The notes under the pieces are model-generated. The model was not told where the DNA came from. It made no database searches and worked only from the letters and a program-made list of their open reading frames with translations. Shown here piece after piece: positions 9,091-18,764 of a stretch of 64,000 bases of DNA. Position 1 is the first letter of the stretch, and the number at the start of each line of letters is the position of its first letter. Made by a program: the position numbers and the translations under genes. The stretch is from an uncultured bacterium (GTDB lineage: Bacteria > Cyanobacteriota > Vampirovibrionia > Gastranaerophilales > Gastranaerophilaceae), in NCBI GenBank assembly GCA_949288725.1, contig CASELF010000056.1, positions 62,001-126,000 of the forward strand, given 5' to 3'.

Positions 9091-9801
9091 TTAAATTTCT
9101 TTAATCAAATCTTTTATCACTTCACCTGCCATAATTAACCCTGCAACTGCAGGCACAAAAGCGGTACTGCCCGGGACTTTTGGACTATCAGAATTTTGAA
9201 TTTCAAACTTTGGTTTTATAGGTGGTTCTTTAGAATAAACTACTTTGACCCCTTTAATATTTCTTTTTTTTAATTCCGTTCTTATTACTCTTGCCAAAGG
9301 GCATACTGAAGTTTTTGAAATATCAGCAACTTCAAATTTAGAAGCATCCAATTTATTTCCTGCTCCCATTGAACTTATTATTGGTATATTATTTTCTTTT
9401 GCTTTTTCTATTAAAGATATCTTGCCACTAACAGTATCTATTGCATCGACAACATAATCATACTTAGAAAAATCAAATTCGTTAGCATTCTCAGGTGTAT
9501 AAAACATCTTGTAAACATTCACAATAACATCCGGATTAATGTCCAATATTCTTTCTTTTGCAACATCAACTTTATACTGACCAATAGTTTTGTGAGTTGC
9601 AATTATTTGACGATTTATATTTGTTATAGAAACAACATCATTATCTATCAAATCAATTTTACCAATGCCACTTCTTACAAGTGATTCTACTACATAACCG
9701 CCAACACCGCCAATTCCAAAAACGGCAACTCGTGAATCAGACAATTTTTTTATAGCATTTTTCCCTAATAATAATTCTGTTCGTGCAAATTGAGTCTGCA
9801 T
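9091..9801 (-). CDS. tcdA: tRNA threonylcarbamoyladenosine dehydratase TcdA
   Basis: A 236-residue E1-like ThiF/HesA-fold ATPase that dehydrates t6A37 to cyclic ct6A in ANN-decoding tRNAs. Residues 29-35 form the nucleotide loop GIGGVGG, followed by DNDVVSITNINRQI with the conserved Asp-Asn-Arg set. The later VCPLARVIR and VYSKEPP stretches are typical of TcdA/CsdL rather than of MoeB or ThiF, and the zinc-binding CxxC pairs of MoeB are absent. AGGGGAA precedes the ATG. It is the first gene of the tcdA-pflA pair. Confidence 0.85.
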   Translation of the reverse strand: MQTQFARTELLLGKNAIKKLSDSRVAVFGIGGVGGYVVESLVRSGIGKIDLIDNDVVSITNINRQIIATHKTIGQYKVDVAKERILDINPDVIVNVYKMFYTPENANEFDFSKYDYVVDAIDTVSGKISLIEKAKENNIPIISSMGAGNKLDASKFEVADISKTSVCPLARVIRTELKKRNIKGVKVVYSKEPPIKPKFEIQNSDSPKVPGSTAFVPAVAGLIMAGEVIKDLIKEI

Positions 9802-9867
9802 ATTCCCCTACTATTTCAAGTACAATTAAAATACAATAATTCTTAAAGGTCAATCAACTATTTTATA

Positions 9868-11982
9868 CTAATCTGATTTTTCACCAACAATTGTATTTTT
9901 TAAATCCTTTAGAAATTCATTTCTATATAAAAAACCCAAATGTGAACCATTATCAAATAATGTTAATTTATCTTTTGAATACTGTTTCAATTTTTCCATC
10001 TGATATGGACTTGTAAGGTAATCATTTACGGAATGATAAATTTTATAATTATCACTGTTTTCTAAAAAGTACGCAATGGAATATAAACTTGTATCATAAG
10101 ATAAGTCCTCTATTTTATAATTAACAGGTAATACATACTTTTTGGTATAATCTTCAAAACCCATATTATTTATATAATTATACATGTCGGAATTTGGCTT
10201 AAATTTGGAAGAATTTTCTATCGTAAAAATCAAATCTGCAAGTTTCTGATGCATAAGAAAACTTGTAATAAGTTTTGCTTCATATTCATTAAACGGCAAA
10301 TTATTTACTTCAAAATCAATATCTTCTTTCAAATTATAAAATTTTATAACTTTTGCAGCGGTTTGAGCGACTCTATGCTTAAATTCATCAGGAGAATTGT
10401 TCCATTCCAAAGCATTTTTATCAACCTGCTTCATAGCATAAAGAAGTTCGATTGGAGGACAAATTGAAATATATCGGGAATTACCCAAGGTATTATGTTT
10501 GTATTCTTCAGCACCTACAAACAAAACTTCTAATGCACCAAAAGATGTGCCTATAAAAACTTTGTTATCAAACACATAATCATATTTTTGCTGAAGTCGT
10601 TCAAGAATTTTTGAAGTAACTAAAAGAATTTTTTTAGCATCATCAGCAGGCAAACCCGGACGATAATCTTTTGGCATGCTTTTTACAAATTCCCACTGAA
10701 AATGACTTCCCTGTATTATTACACTATATCCTGCATCATAAAACATCTTTGCCAAAATTACAGAATGCTCAGAATTTATCCCCTCGCCAATAGAAGGATA
10801 AATTATTGCAACAGGAGATTTTGAAGTATCTTTTTGCATAATATACCGAAAACTATAATCATCTTTCCCATCTGTAATTGTTATTTTTGAAGTTTTTATC
10901 CTGTTTGAAAAACTTCTATTCCAAATAGATAACTCGTTCCAAATAGATTTGTTAACTTCCGGATTATTTAGTAATGCTGTACGCATTGAATCTATAACCG
11001 GAGATTGCGGATTATAACCGGCTAAATTTATATCAGCATCAAGCCTGAAATCTTCTGCGCTATAACTATTTGTATATGAATCTTCTTTTAATGCACCCCC
11101 ATACAACATATTTGGAGTTGCAATTTCAGATGAGACCTCCATTTTTACAACATTTTCATCTTTTTTAGGAGGCGTAGCGGTTGAATTTTTCAAATCAACT
11201 TTTTGCTCTTTCGCTTCCTTTTTTTCGGCCAAAACAGGGACATATAAACTATCCAAAATATTTATTCTGTCATAATTATTACACTTGACATAATCACTTA
11301 TACCATAAATCATTTTTGCAACCTCATAAGGATCAGCAAAAGTAGATTCTACCATCTTGATAATATCCTGATAATAAGATGTTCTATTAATCGTAAAACA
11401 AGCCTTAATGATAGCCAAAATCGGAGTACCTATATAAGAACCGGGATTTAGTGCAGTATCAAGAATTTTACCTAAAATTCCTCTGGGTGTAGTAAACGAT
11501 AATATAGGAAGTACAAAATATTTACCTGAATTTAACTTACATCCAGCAAGCGCCTGCTCCATATTTTCATTAGACTGTTCAATTTTCAAAAACTTTTTTG
11601 CCGGATCGTACATTCCTCCCAAACCCAAAATCGTATTTGTAAAAAAACGAATTGTTTCATTTTTAGACGTTTCAAAATCCTTTTGAATAAGACTACTTAC
11701 AAGCCTTATCGGATATTCAATATTATTTGCCATGGAACGAAGCCTGTCCATACCGTATTGAGGCATAATTGATGCCCAAAGAATATGTATTGGACGAATT
11801 GCATATTTGTTAAGTTTCAAATTGAAATTAAATATTTTTCTATTAAAACTTTCAAAATCATCATCCCCTAAAAATTCATAAGAATAATCAGGATATCTTG
11901 TTTCTTGGGCAAAAACAAATACAGAAAAATTATTAAAAAAAAGCAAAAATATAAACAAAAATATAATAAATTTTTTCTTCAA
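9868..11982 (-). CDS. MlaA/VacJ domain fused to an alpha/beta hydrolase
   Basis: A 704-residue exported two-domain protein. Residues 1-26 are a signal peptide ending VFAQ with no lipobox cysteine. Residues about 35-235 match MlaA (VacJ), the outer-membrane ring that removes misplaced phospholipids, with FESFNRKIFNFN near the start and the RFFTNTILGLGGMYDPA core. A low-complexity linker follows. Residues about 385-700 form an alpha/beta hydrolase with nucleophile Ser480 in GTSFG and a likely catalytic His681 in DNGSHLGFL. The start codon is TTG, five bases after GGGAGAG. MlaA is usually a stand-alone lipoprotein, so both the fusion and the missing lipid anchor are odd. Lipid or acyl-ester hydrolysis near the outer membrane is an inference. 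Confidence 0.8.
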   Translation of the reverse strand: MKKKFIIFLFIFLLFFNNFSVFVFAQETRYPDYSYEFLGDDDFESFNRKIFNFNLKLNKYAIRPIHILWASIMPQYGMDRLRSMANNIEYPIRLVSSLIQKDFETSKNETIRFFTNTILGLGGMYDPAKKFLKIEQSNENMEQALAGCKLNSGKYFVLPILSFTTPRGILGKILDTALNPGSYIGTPILAIIKACFTINRTSYYQDIIKMVESTFADPYEVAKMIYGISDYVKCNNYDRINILDSLYVPVLAEKKEAKEQKVDLKNSTATPPKKDENVVKMEVSSEIATPNMLYGGALKEDSYTNSYSAEDFRLDADINLAGYNPQSPVIDSMRTALLNNPEVNKSIWNELSIWNRSFSNRIKTSKITITDGKDDYSFRYIMQKDTSKSPVAIIYPSIGEGINSEHSVILAKMFYDAGYSVIIQGSHFQWEFVKSMPKDYRPGLPADDAKKILLVTSKILERLQQKYDYVFDNKVFIGTSFGALEVLFVGAEEYKHNTLGNSRYISICPPIELLYAMKQVDKNALEWNNSPDEFKHRVAQTAAKVIKFYNLKEDIDFEVNNLPFNEYEAKLITSFLMHQKLADLIFTIENSSKFKPNSDMYNYINNMGFEDYTKKYVLPVNYKIEDLSYDTSLYSIAYFLENSDNYKIYHSVNDYLTSPYQMEKLKQYSKDKLTLFDNGSHLGFLYRNEFLKDLKNTIVGEKSD

Positions 11983-12090
11983 ATCAACTCTCCCGATTTT
12001 ACAAGAAGCAATTTAATTATATTTTTGTAATTGAGCAAACGCATTACACACAAGGATGTACCGTTTGATTATACATAAAAATTTTTCACC

Positions 12091-12729
12091 CTAAACAACA
12101 ACATTAATATAATTCATAGGATGAGATTCAGGTTTTATATCTCTTGCCTTTGAAGCAAAAATATTTCCTGCCTCAGGAGAATTATTAACAATTACTTCAC
12201 CATCAACAGAAGTCATTTCCAATTTGGAAGGCAAAGAAATTACACTTTCTTTTGAGAAATCACTTGCTTTTACAGTTTTAACCGTAACAGGATGAACTTT
12301 CTTTAAATCTTCTACAAATTTAACCTCTGGCAAGAACATTTTTGCTTTTGGATGATTAGTGTTAAGAGTCAAATCAACCTGCTGAGGAACAAAATTTTTG
12401 ACAAGCCATTTAGCCGCAGTAATTAAAGGTTTTTCTTGATTAGTTTTATCAATAGACATTTTTCCTGCAATATCACCATTTGGCATTCTTTGATAAGAAT
12501 ATGTTCTTCTGACGCCATCTTCACCTGCTATATCCATAATCTTATAAGTATTAGTAAACAATTCTCTTTTGCCGTCTTCAGAAATCAATAATTCTACAGT
12601 ATCACCCGTTTTTGTTTTTTTTATTGCCAAAAGACTTTTTTCACCAAAAATATTAAATACTCTATCCCAGCGAGCATATAATTTACCATTACAATAATTG
12701 GGCAATGCACTTATACTATTATAAACCAT
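12091..12729 (-). CDS. Hypothetical protein, 212 residues
   Basis: The family is not recognised. The protein is soluble with no signal peptide or membrane segment. The N-terminal 110 residues are strand-rich (VELLISEDGKRELF, YKIMDIAGEDGVRR, SYQRMPNGDIAGK) and look like a small beta-barrel or sandwich. The C-terminal part is lysine-rich and may be disordered. GAGGAGG lies 6 nt before the ATG, so translation is expected to be strong. It stands alone between the MlaA fusion and the divergent SLH gene. Its layout resembles the 183-residue unknown at 45256-45807 only loosely. Confidence 0.55.
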   Translation of the reverse strand: MVYNSISALPNYCNGKLYARWDRVFNIFGEKSLLAIKKTKTGDTVELLISEDGKRELFTNTYKIMDIAGEDGVRRTYSYQRMPNGDIAGKMSIDKTNQEKPLITAAKWLVKNFVPQQVDLTLNTNHPKAKMFLPEVKFVEDLKKVHPVTVKTVKASDFSKESVISLPSKLEMTSVDGEVIVNNSPEAGNIFASKARDIKPESHPMNYINVVV

Positions 12730-12899
12730 GAATCCTCCTCAAAAAATCTATATTCCGTATGATAACACAAAAAAGTACTACTCTTAAACGAAAAAATTAC
12801 TCCTTTACAGAAATTAACACTTAATACACAAAAACTATAAAAATAGCAATATGTATGTTAAATTTATAAGATAAACTACTGCACAACAAAGGAGGGAAT

Positions 12900-14051
12900 A
12901 TGAAAAAATTATTCAAATTATTACTAATGGTTCTGATTGCAGCGGCAGGATGCTTGCAAAGTTACGCATTTCCCGATGTAAACAGCGACTATTGGGCAGC
13001 AAAAGACATTGAAATTCTATCAGAAAAAGGGGTTATTGTAGGATATCCTGATGGAACATTCAAACCTGATGCAAATGTTACAAGAGCAGAATTTGCAGCA
13101 ATGGCAATCCGCGCCTTAGGTCAAGAGCATACAAAAGTTGCTCAACCGGTTAATTTCACCGATATTGACGAAAATTACTGGGCCTATGAAGACATTCAAA
13201 AAGCAGTATATTTTGATTTAGTATCAAACGAAAAAGACACTGATACCTTCAGACCAGAAGATTCAGTATCAAGAGCAGAATCACTATCAGTTGCCGTAAA
13301 TGCACTTACAACAGAAACAATCAGTTGTGCAAAAGCAAAAGAAGTCTTAATGAAAAAATACAAAGATGCAAACTCTGTACCTGAATGGTTTTTAATTCCG
13401 GCAGGGAAAGCAGAAATTCTTGGAATGATAGTTAACGCACCATCAGCAGATGGTTCAACAAACCTTGAAGCAGATAGACCTGCAACAAGAGCAGAAGTAG
13501 CATCAATTCTATACAGAATGATGGAACAAGCAAAACTTAATCCTAATGCAAAACTTGCAGAAGCGATGCGCAAAAAAGTTGGCGAAGGTTATATAATTGA
13601 TGGAGCAACAGTTCAAGGCAGTGTAGGAACAATTCCTGCAGGAACAATTGTACCGATTAAAGTAACTACATATATGAGTTCACAAACATCACAAGGCGGT
13701 GCATTATACTCAGCATCAGTTCCACAAAACTACGTAACAAAAGATAAATACATTCTAATTAGAGAAGGCGCTTCACTTTCAGGACAACTATTAGATGTAA
13801 GACCGGGATTATATTTCAGACAAAACGGTGTCTTAATTCTTAAAAATGCCTTGGTAACAACGACAAATGACCAAACTGCAGGATTTATAGCCCTAGGCGA
13901 AATCAAAAAAGACAGAAATTGGTGGATGAAATTTGTAAGATGGGCATTCAAAGGCGAAAAACTTGAAGTTCCGGCTTCAGACATAATCAATGTTAAATTA
14001 CTTGAACCAATCAAAGTTGACTTAACTAACGGTTGGATTTACGAAAAATAA
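12900..14051 (+). CDS. SLH-domain surface protein
   Basis: A 383-residue exported protein with three S-layer-homology repeats (about 24-75, 88-140 and 155-205), marked by FPDVNSDYWA, the GYPDGTF turn and VTRAEFA. Residues 1-23 are a signal peptide; an AAGC stretch near residue 18 is a weak lipobox alternative to cleavage after SYA. The C-terminal 170 residues are a strand-rich domain of unknown role and are too short for the SLH porins of cyanobacteria. SLH domains bind pyruvylated cell-wall polysaccharide, which ties this gene to csaB. GGAGGG lies 3 nt before the ATG. A hairpin terminator follows. Confidence 0.88.
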   Translation: MKKLFKLLLMVLIAAAGCLQSYAFPDVNSDYWAAKDIEILSEKGVIVGYPDGTFKPDANVTRAEFAAMAIRALGQEHTKVAQPVNFTDIDENYWAYEDIQKAVYFDLVSNEKDTDTFRPEDSVSRAESLSVAVNALTTETISCAKAKEVLMKKYKDANSVPEWFLIPAGKAEILGMIVNAPSADGSTNLEADRPATRAEVASILYRMMEQAKLNPNAKLAEAMRKKVGEGYIIDGATVQGSVGTIPAGTIVPIKVTTYMSSQTSQGGALYSASVPQNYVTKDKYILIREGASLSGQLLDVRPGLYFRQNGVLILKNALVTTTNDQTAGFIALGEIKKDRNWWMKFVRWAFKGEKLEVPASDIINVKLLEPIKVDLTNGWIYEK

Positions 14052-14078
14052 TATCTTTTAAGATATTTATACAAATTA

Positions 14079-14110
14079 AAAAGGTTACCTATATAAGGTA
14101 ACCTTTTGTT
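14079..14110 (+). terminator. Terminator after SLH gene
   Basis: AAAGGTTACC and GGTAACCTTT form a perfect 10-bp stem around a 7-nt loop, with a short T-rich tail. The 218 bases from here to the next gene end hold no convincing gene; a short acidic reading frame ending near 14193 has no start codon or ribosome-binding site. Confidence 0.8.
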
Positions 14111-14328
14111 TAAGGATACACACCTCAAACAACAGCGATGAGGAAATCGCATTAGTAATAATAGAAGATATAGAAGAAATAGAAGAAGTATAAATTATTA
14201 AAACCTAGTAATTAAAAATTTATCATTAAGTAGTAACATAATTATTATCCCCATACTAATAAACGTTTTGAAATAAGGACTATTTCAAACAGCAGAAAAG
14301 TTTTTACATTTTGTAATAAAAAATAAAA

Positions 14329-15318
14329 CTAATTCTTGCAAACCGTCTGAACAATTTGAGCAGGCGGAATTTTCAAACAATCTAAACTTTGGCAAGTTGT
14401 CTGACGTCTTGCCCATAAACAAGGCTTCAATTCACAATTGTCAAATGCCATAATCGGAACAACATCTTTTGATTTTGGAATAAGAGCATTCTTATCAGTT
14501 GGTCCAAAAATAACATAAGTCTTTGTATGCAAGGCAACCGCAACATGCAAAGGGGCAGAATCGGAACATAAAAATTTCTCCGCAGAAGAAATTAAACCTG
14601 CTAAATCTTTTAAATTTTTAGTTGTACCATACAAATTAGTAAAATTTTGAGTTCTCACAGTTTCAAGAATTTTGTCGATACATTCTTTATCATCAGGTCC
14701 ACCGACAAGCATAACTTTTTTGCCTTCTGCAACAAGCAAATCTATAGTCTTTGCCCAAACTTCAGGTGTAATAGTTTTAATACAACCTTTTTGCACACTC
14801 AATTTACTAACCCCGGGGTGAATTAAAACAGAATTAGCAATTTTAGGACGTTTTTCAATTTCAGGAAGTTCGGTATTAAAATCAGTAATACTTCTAATCA
14901 AATCATGATACATAGCACACGCATACTGCTTTTTGTTAAGTTTTGCACAATGAGTAAGCAAAATACGGCTCAAAAATCCTGTATCATATCCGTAACGTTT
15001 TTTTATACCTGTCAAAAATAATAGAATACTTATCAACTTGTTACTGCCGGAAGAAATAACTAAATCATATTTCCCGGCCCAAGCGGCACGAAGCAATTTA
15101 AACATTTCAAAATACTTATTTTTACCCTTTACATCAATTAGAATAAGATTATCAATAACAGATGTTAAATCCTTAACCCCTTTGCTTCTTGGTTCAAGAG
15201 CAAGAGTAATTTCGGATTCAGGGAACTCTTTTTTCAGTGAAATTAAAGTCGGCAAGAAAAATATTTCATCGCCAATTCCGCCAAAATTTATTGCCAGTAT
15301 TCTTTTCTTAATCTCCAT
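14329..15318 (-). CDS. Glycosyltransferase family 9 (heptosyltransferase-like)
   Basis: A 329-residue GT-B fold transferase of the ADP-heptose:LPS heptosyltransferase type. It begins ILAINFGGIGDEIFFLPTL, the donor-site glycine loop of GT9. It later shows VLIHPGVS, VMLVGGPDDKECI and the C-terminal FLCSDSAPLHVAVALHT, where Asp and His help bind the nucleotide sugar. It should act on the inner face of the cytoplasmic membrane in LPS core or related glycan assembly. A TATAAT box ends 6 nt before the ATG, so the message may be leaderless. Four cysteines near the C-terminus are typical of several GT9 members. Confidence 0.85.
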   Translation of the reverse strand: MEIKKRILAINFGGIGDEIFFLPTLISLKKEFPESEITLALEPRSKGVKDLTSVIDNLILIDVKGKNKYFEMFKLLRAAWAGKYDLVISSGSNKLISILLFLTGIKKRYGYDTGFLSRILLTHCAKLNKKQYACAMYHDLIRSITDFNTELPEIEKRPKIANSVLIHPGVSKLSVQKGCIKTITPEVWAKTIDLLVAEGKKVMLVGGPDDKECIDKILETVRTQNFTNLYGTTKNLKDLAGLISSAEKFLCSDSAPLHVAVALHTKTYVIFGPTDKNALIPKSKDVVPIMAFDNCELKPCLWARRQTTCQSLDCLKIPPAQIVQTVCKN

Positions 15319-15324
15319 AGCCTT

Positions 15325-15330
15325 ATTATA
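15325..15330 (-). promoter_or_regulatory. -10 box of GT9 gene (leaderless)
   Basis: TATAAT on the minus strand, then exactly 6 nt (AAGGCT), then ATG. A TTGTCA at 15346-15351 could be the -35 with a short 15-nt spacer. Confidence 0.55.
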
Positions 15331-15358
15331 CTAAAAAAATAAGTTTGACAAGAAATAT

Positions 15359-16456
15359 TTAATCAAAAGTTTCTTCATCAATAAGCAAAACAGGATGAGG
15401 AATAGGATTGCTATTTAAGTCATCTTCGCTTGCTCCGGCACATTCAAGGTCAGCACGTGCAGAGTCCATATCTCCAAGTTTTTTAAATACTTGCGCACGC
15501 TCCAAATAAAGTCTGTCTTTTAAAAGATAAACACTATCATCATCTGCCTTAAAGATAAGATCATTATAAACAGCAAGAGCCTCATCATATTTTTTTATAT
15601 TATACAAGAACTGAGCCTTGTCCCACATAAATTGGTTACGTTCATTTTCGTCACGAGTTTTATTAATTTCAGTATCAAAATCTGCCAATGCACTATCATA
15701 GTCACCAAGATAATATTTAACATAAATTTTGTTATCAAAATTCATAATATTAAATTCATCGGCACTAAGTTTGTAAGCAGTATCATAATCACTAATAGCA
15801 CCGCCATAATCACCTATTTTATATTTAGCATACCCTCTTAATGCGTACCATTCTTGCGCAATAGGAAATATCTTAGCCCCAACGGTAGTCAATTTTATAA
15901 CTTCAGCATAACGCCCGTTATGGACTAAATTCTGAGCAAGTTCAAACGGAGAAATACTGACAAAAACTGCTACTAATATTAAAATAACTGCAATTGCTTT
16001 TATTAATGCAAATTTGAAAATTGTATAATATTTTTTATCAATATCTTCACCTGAAACAAATTTTACAATTTGATATTCCCCAAATAATTTAAATAAACGT
16101 TTTTGAAAAAGTTTATGACAAATTAACGTACACAAATTGCAAACAATAAGCAAAACTGCAAGCATTATAAGTGCATTAATAAACCAAGTATTATTTACAA
16201 ATAATGCGAAATGCGGAAATATGAACTCATACAATGCAGCTATAAATAATACGAAAATACTGATAGTAGAAATTCTTTTGTGTAAACTTATTTCTTTCCA
16301 TATTGTATGAATTTCATCAGAAGTAAATTCCTTATCAAATTCATAACCTATAGAAGGATTATGTATAGATTTAATTATTGTATGGTTATCTTTATTTGTA
16401 TAAAAGTTCAATGGTGAATATTTATACAGCAAACTTAAAATATTCTTCTTAATCAT
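15359..16456 (-). CDS. Membrane-anchored TPR protein
   Basis: A 365-residue protein with two membrane helices (about 62-85 and 90-112) and a third near 150-170, followed by tetratricopeptide repeats from about residue 178 to 345. The repeats are visible as WYALRGYAKYKIGDYGGAI, a repeat ending YLGDYDSALADFDTE, and YNIKKYDEALAVYNDL. TPR units mediate protein-protein contacts; the partner is unknown. The last 20 residues are acidic and proline-containing. AAGGAA precedes the ATG. It is 40 nt upstream of the GT9 gene on the same strand, but that gene seems to have its own promoter. Confidence 0.75.
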   Translation of the reverse strand: MIKKNILSLLYKYSPLNFYTNKDNHTIIKSIHNPSIGYEFDKEFTSDEIHTIWKEISLHKRISTISIFVLFIAALYEFIFPHFALFVNNTWFINALIMLAVLLIVCNLCTLICHKLFQKRLFKLFGEYQIVKFVSGEDIDKKYYTIFKFALIKAIAVILILVAVFVSISPFELAQNLVHNGRYAEVIKLTTVGAKIFPIAQEWYALRGYAKYKIGDYGGAISDYDTAYKLSADEFNIMNFDNKIYVKYYLGDYDSALADFDTEINKTRDENERNQFMWDKAQFLYNIKKYDEALAVYNDLIFKADDDSVYLLKDRLYLERAQVFKKLGDMDSARADLECAGASEDDLNSNPIPHPVLLIDEETFD

Positions 16457-16546
16457 ATGAGTTCCTTAGCAAATATGATAGCATAAAATGCAACAACAAA
16501 ACTACTGTTAATTAAAGAATTTTACCACTATGCGATTATGATTATA

Positions 16547-16567
16547 TTATAGCCATATTGGCTATAA
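16547..16567. other. 8-bp hairpin / palindrome between nadE and TPR gene
   Basis: TTATAGCC (16547-16554) and GGCTATAA (16560-16567) are perfect inverted repeats around ATATT. It could end nadE transcription or serve as an operator for the TPR gene; the T tract needed for a classic terminator is missing on the minus strand. Confidence 0.45.
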
Positions 16568-16593
16568 AAAATAACTTAATACACTGTAACATA

Positions 16594-18681
16594 TTACAAC
16601 ATAGCCATAATTTTCTTTTCAATTTCGCTATCATCAATACCTTTGTAGTTAATTCTTGAAGAAGTAATCGGTTGTTTATAATCATATTTATTTATGGAAC
16701 GAGAATCCACAATAACAGAAGGCGGTAAAATAGACCATTTATAAAGCGCCGTTGACATTCTGCGATAAAATTTATCCAACCATTCAAGTTTAGTTTCACG
16801 AGTAACAGTATTTTTCTTCTCATATAAGAACTCTGAATTAACCATATCAGAATAATGCTCTTTTTTATTTTCGATACGCCAAATAATTTCATCAAGAAAT
16901 TCATACGGCATAAGGGCATCTTCTGCAATAAGAGGTTTCCCTGTTTTAGGATTAATCGCAAGTTCTGCCCCAGGTTTTTTCAAAATTATCGCTTCAGGAA
17001 TAGCATTTTTGATTTCTCTGTTTTCATTAAGCCAACGGGCAAGCGCAAAAAGTTTTGTTTTAGGAACATCTGCAATAGGCGCAAAACCTCCTGACATATC
17101 ACCGTTTATTGTGGCATAACCCATATACAATTCGGATTTGTCAGATGTTGCAATCGGAAGACATCTTTCAAACTCATTACTTATTCCCCACAAAAACATT
17201 GCCCTTGAACGAGCCTGAATATTATCCATTGTAAATGATTGTTTATAACGACAATCCCAAGATTTTTCAACAGTTGCAAACAATTTTTGCAAACAATTAT
17301 TTGTCGTATCAACCATATCTTTTATACTTGCTTCAGTAAAATTAATTTTAAGATTATGAGCCAATAAAGCCGCATCATTTTTGCTATCAGAACTTGTAAT
17401 TTTTGACGGCATACTTACGCCAAAAACATTTTCAGCCCCGATTGCATCCGCTAACAAAACTGCACAAACAGTAGAATCCAAACCTCCTGACAAACCTAAA
17501 ACAGCACGTTTAAAACCTGTTTTATTAAAATAATCTCTTATACCTTGAATAATTGTTTTATAAGTACGCTCTAAATCCGGTTCATATTCAAGAGTGTAAA
17601 TTTTTTGTTCAGTTAAAGTTTTTTCTAAACCTTTTGTCAGCGGATAAATTTTTCCCAAACCTCTTTCCGGATTAACAATTAAAAATTGCTCCTTAAAAGA
17701 ATTTGCACGAGCGAGCAATTTCCCATTCTTATCAAACACTCTGCTTGAACCGTCAAAAGAACTGTTATCTATTGCTCCAACTTGATTTACATAAACAATT
17801 GGAACAGAATATTTTTTGCTGATAAAAGATAGCATATTATGTTTTAACTGTTCTTTTTTTGCCCTTGTAGGTGAAGCAGAACAATTTATAAAAACATCAG
17901 GATTTTCTTTTGACAATTCCTCAATCGGATCTTTGGAATACAAAATTGTGTCATTAAAAAATTCCTTATTATTCCAACAATCTTCGCAAATTGAAATACC
18001 ATATCTTCTACCGTTAACAACAGTAGTTTTAGAACAATTTTGGATATTATCCTTATCAAAATCTCCAAGAGTATCAGCAGGCTGACAACCAACAACAGGA
18101 GAAGGTTCAATATATCTGTAATCATTAAATTCTGAATAAGTCGGAAGCAAAGATTTTCTTACAATTTGCTGAATTTTGCCACCACTTAAAATTGCAACCG
18201 AATTATAATATTTTTTACCCGTTAAATGGTCATATTTTCTTGGTTCAACAAAACCCACAACAGCAGTCGTTGAAGTTGTAATTTTTGCAATATGTTTTAA
18301 CCACTTTACGTTTTCTTCAACAATAATAGGATGCCTGTCTATAGTATCTTCAATCGGATAACCCATCAAAATCAATTCAGGAAACACTACCATATCAAGC
18401 CCGATATTTTGAGCATGAAGAATATATTTTACGACTTTTTTAGCATTATATTCAATATCGCCTGTTATTGGATTTATTTGAGCAAGTCCGATTGAACCGT
18501 TTTTATATGAACTCAATAAAGTTTTCAAATGTGATTCTATAATTTGAATATGCTCTTTATCGGAAGATTTATCATAAATCTCAGAAAGTTTATATATACT
18601 GTCTTTATCACTTAAATCAGAAACTATTTTATTTATTTTATTTTGGAATTCTTCTGTAGTAAATTTATCATAATTTGTCAT
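16594..18681 (-). CDS. nadE: Glutamine-dependent NAD+ synthetase
   Basis: A 695-residue two-domain enzyme for the last step of NAD synthesis: deamido-NAD plus ATP plus glutamine gives NAD. The N-terminal nitrilase-fold glutaminase has the triad E102 (FPELILMGYP), K176 and C232 (ICEDCW). The synthetase domain has the ATP-pyrophosphatase loop SGGLDS at 398-403. About 60 helical residues precede the glutaminase domain, more than usual. Three possible starts exist in this extension; the ATG at 18681 has GAAGGG upstream and is kept. It is a single-gene unit. Confidence 0.95.
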   Translation of the reverse strand: MTNYDKFTTEEFQNKINKIVSDLSDKDSIYKLSEIYDKSSDKEHIQIIESHLKTLLSSYKNGSIGLAQINPITGDIEYNAKKVVKYILHAQNIGLDMVVFPELILMGYPIEDTIDRHPIIVEENVKWLKHIAKITTSTTAVVGFVEPRKYDHLTGKKYYNSVAILSGGKIQQIVRKSLLPTYSEFNDYRYIEPSPVVGCQPADTLGDFDKDNIQNCSKTTVVNGRRYGISICEDCWNNKEFFNDTILYSKDPIEELSKENPDVFINCSASPTRAKKEQLKHNMLSFISKKYSVPIVYVNQVGAIDNSSFDGSSRVFDKNGKLLARANSFKEQFLIVNPERGLGKIYPLTKGLEKTLTEQKIYTLEYEPDLERTYKTIIQGIRDYFNKTGFKRAVLGLSGGLDSTVCAVLLADAIGAENVFGVSMPSKITSSDSKNDAALLAHNLKINFTEASIKDMVDTTNNCLQKLFATVEKSWDCRYKQSFTMDNIQARSRAMFLWGISNEFERCLPIATSDKSELYMGYATINGDMSGGFAPIADVPKTKLFALARWLNENREIKNAIPEAIILKKPGAELAINPKTGKPLIAEDALMPYEFLDEIIWRIENKKEHYSDMVNSEFLYEKKNTVTRETKLEWLDKFYRRMSTALYKWSILPPSVIVDSRSINKYDYKQPITSSRINYKGIDDSEIEKKIMAML

Positions 18682-18764
18682 CGTAATACCCTTCTATCTT
18701 TAATAATTATATATTAAAAACGAGAAACAAACGGATAGCAAAGACAAATTTTATATGAAATTTA

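Noticed and set aside
14111-14193. Short acidic reading frame after the SLH gene
   Set aside because: There is no start codon or ribosome-binding site, and the frame runs back into the terminator. It is probably chance.
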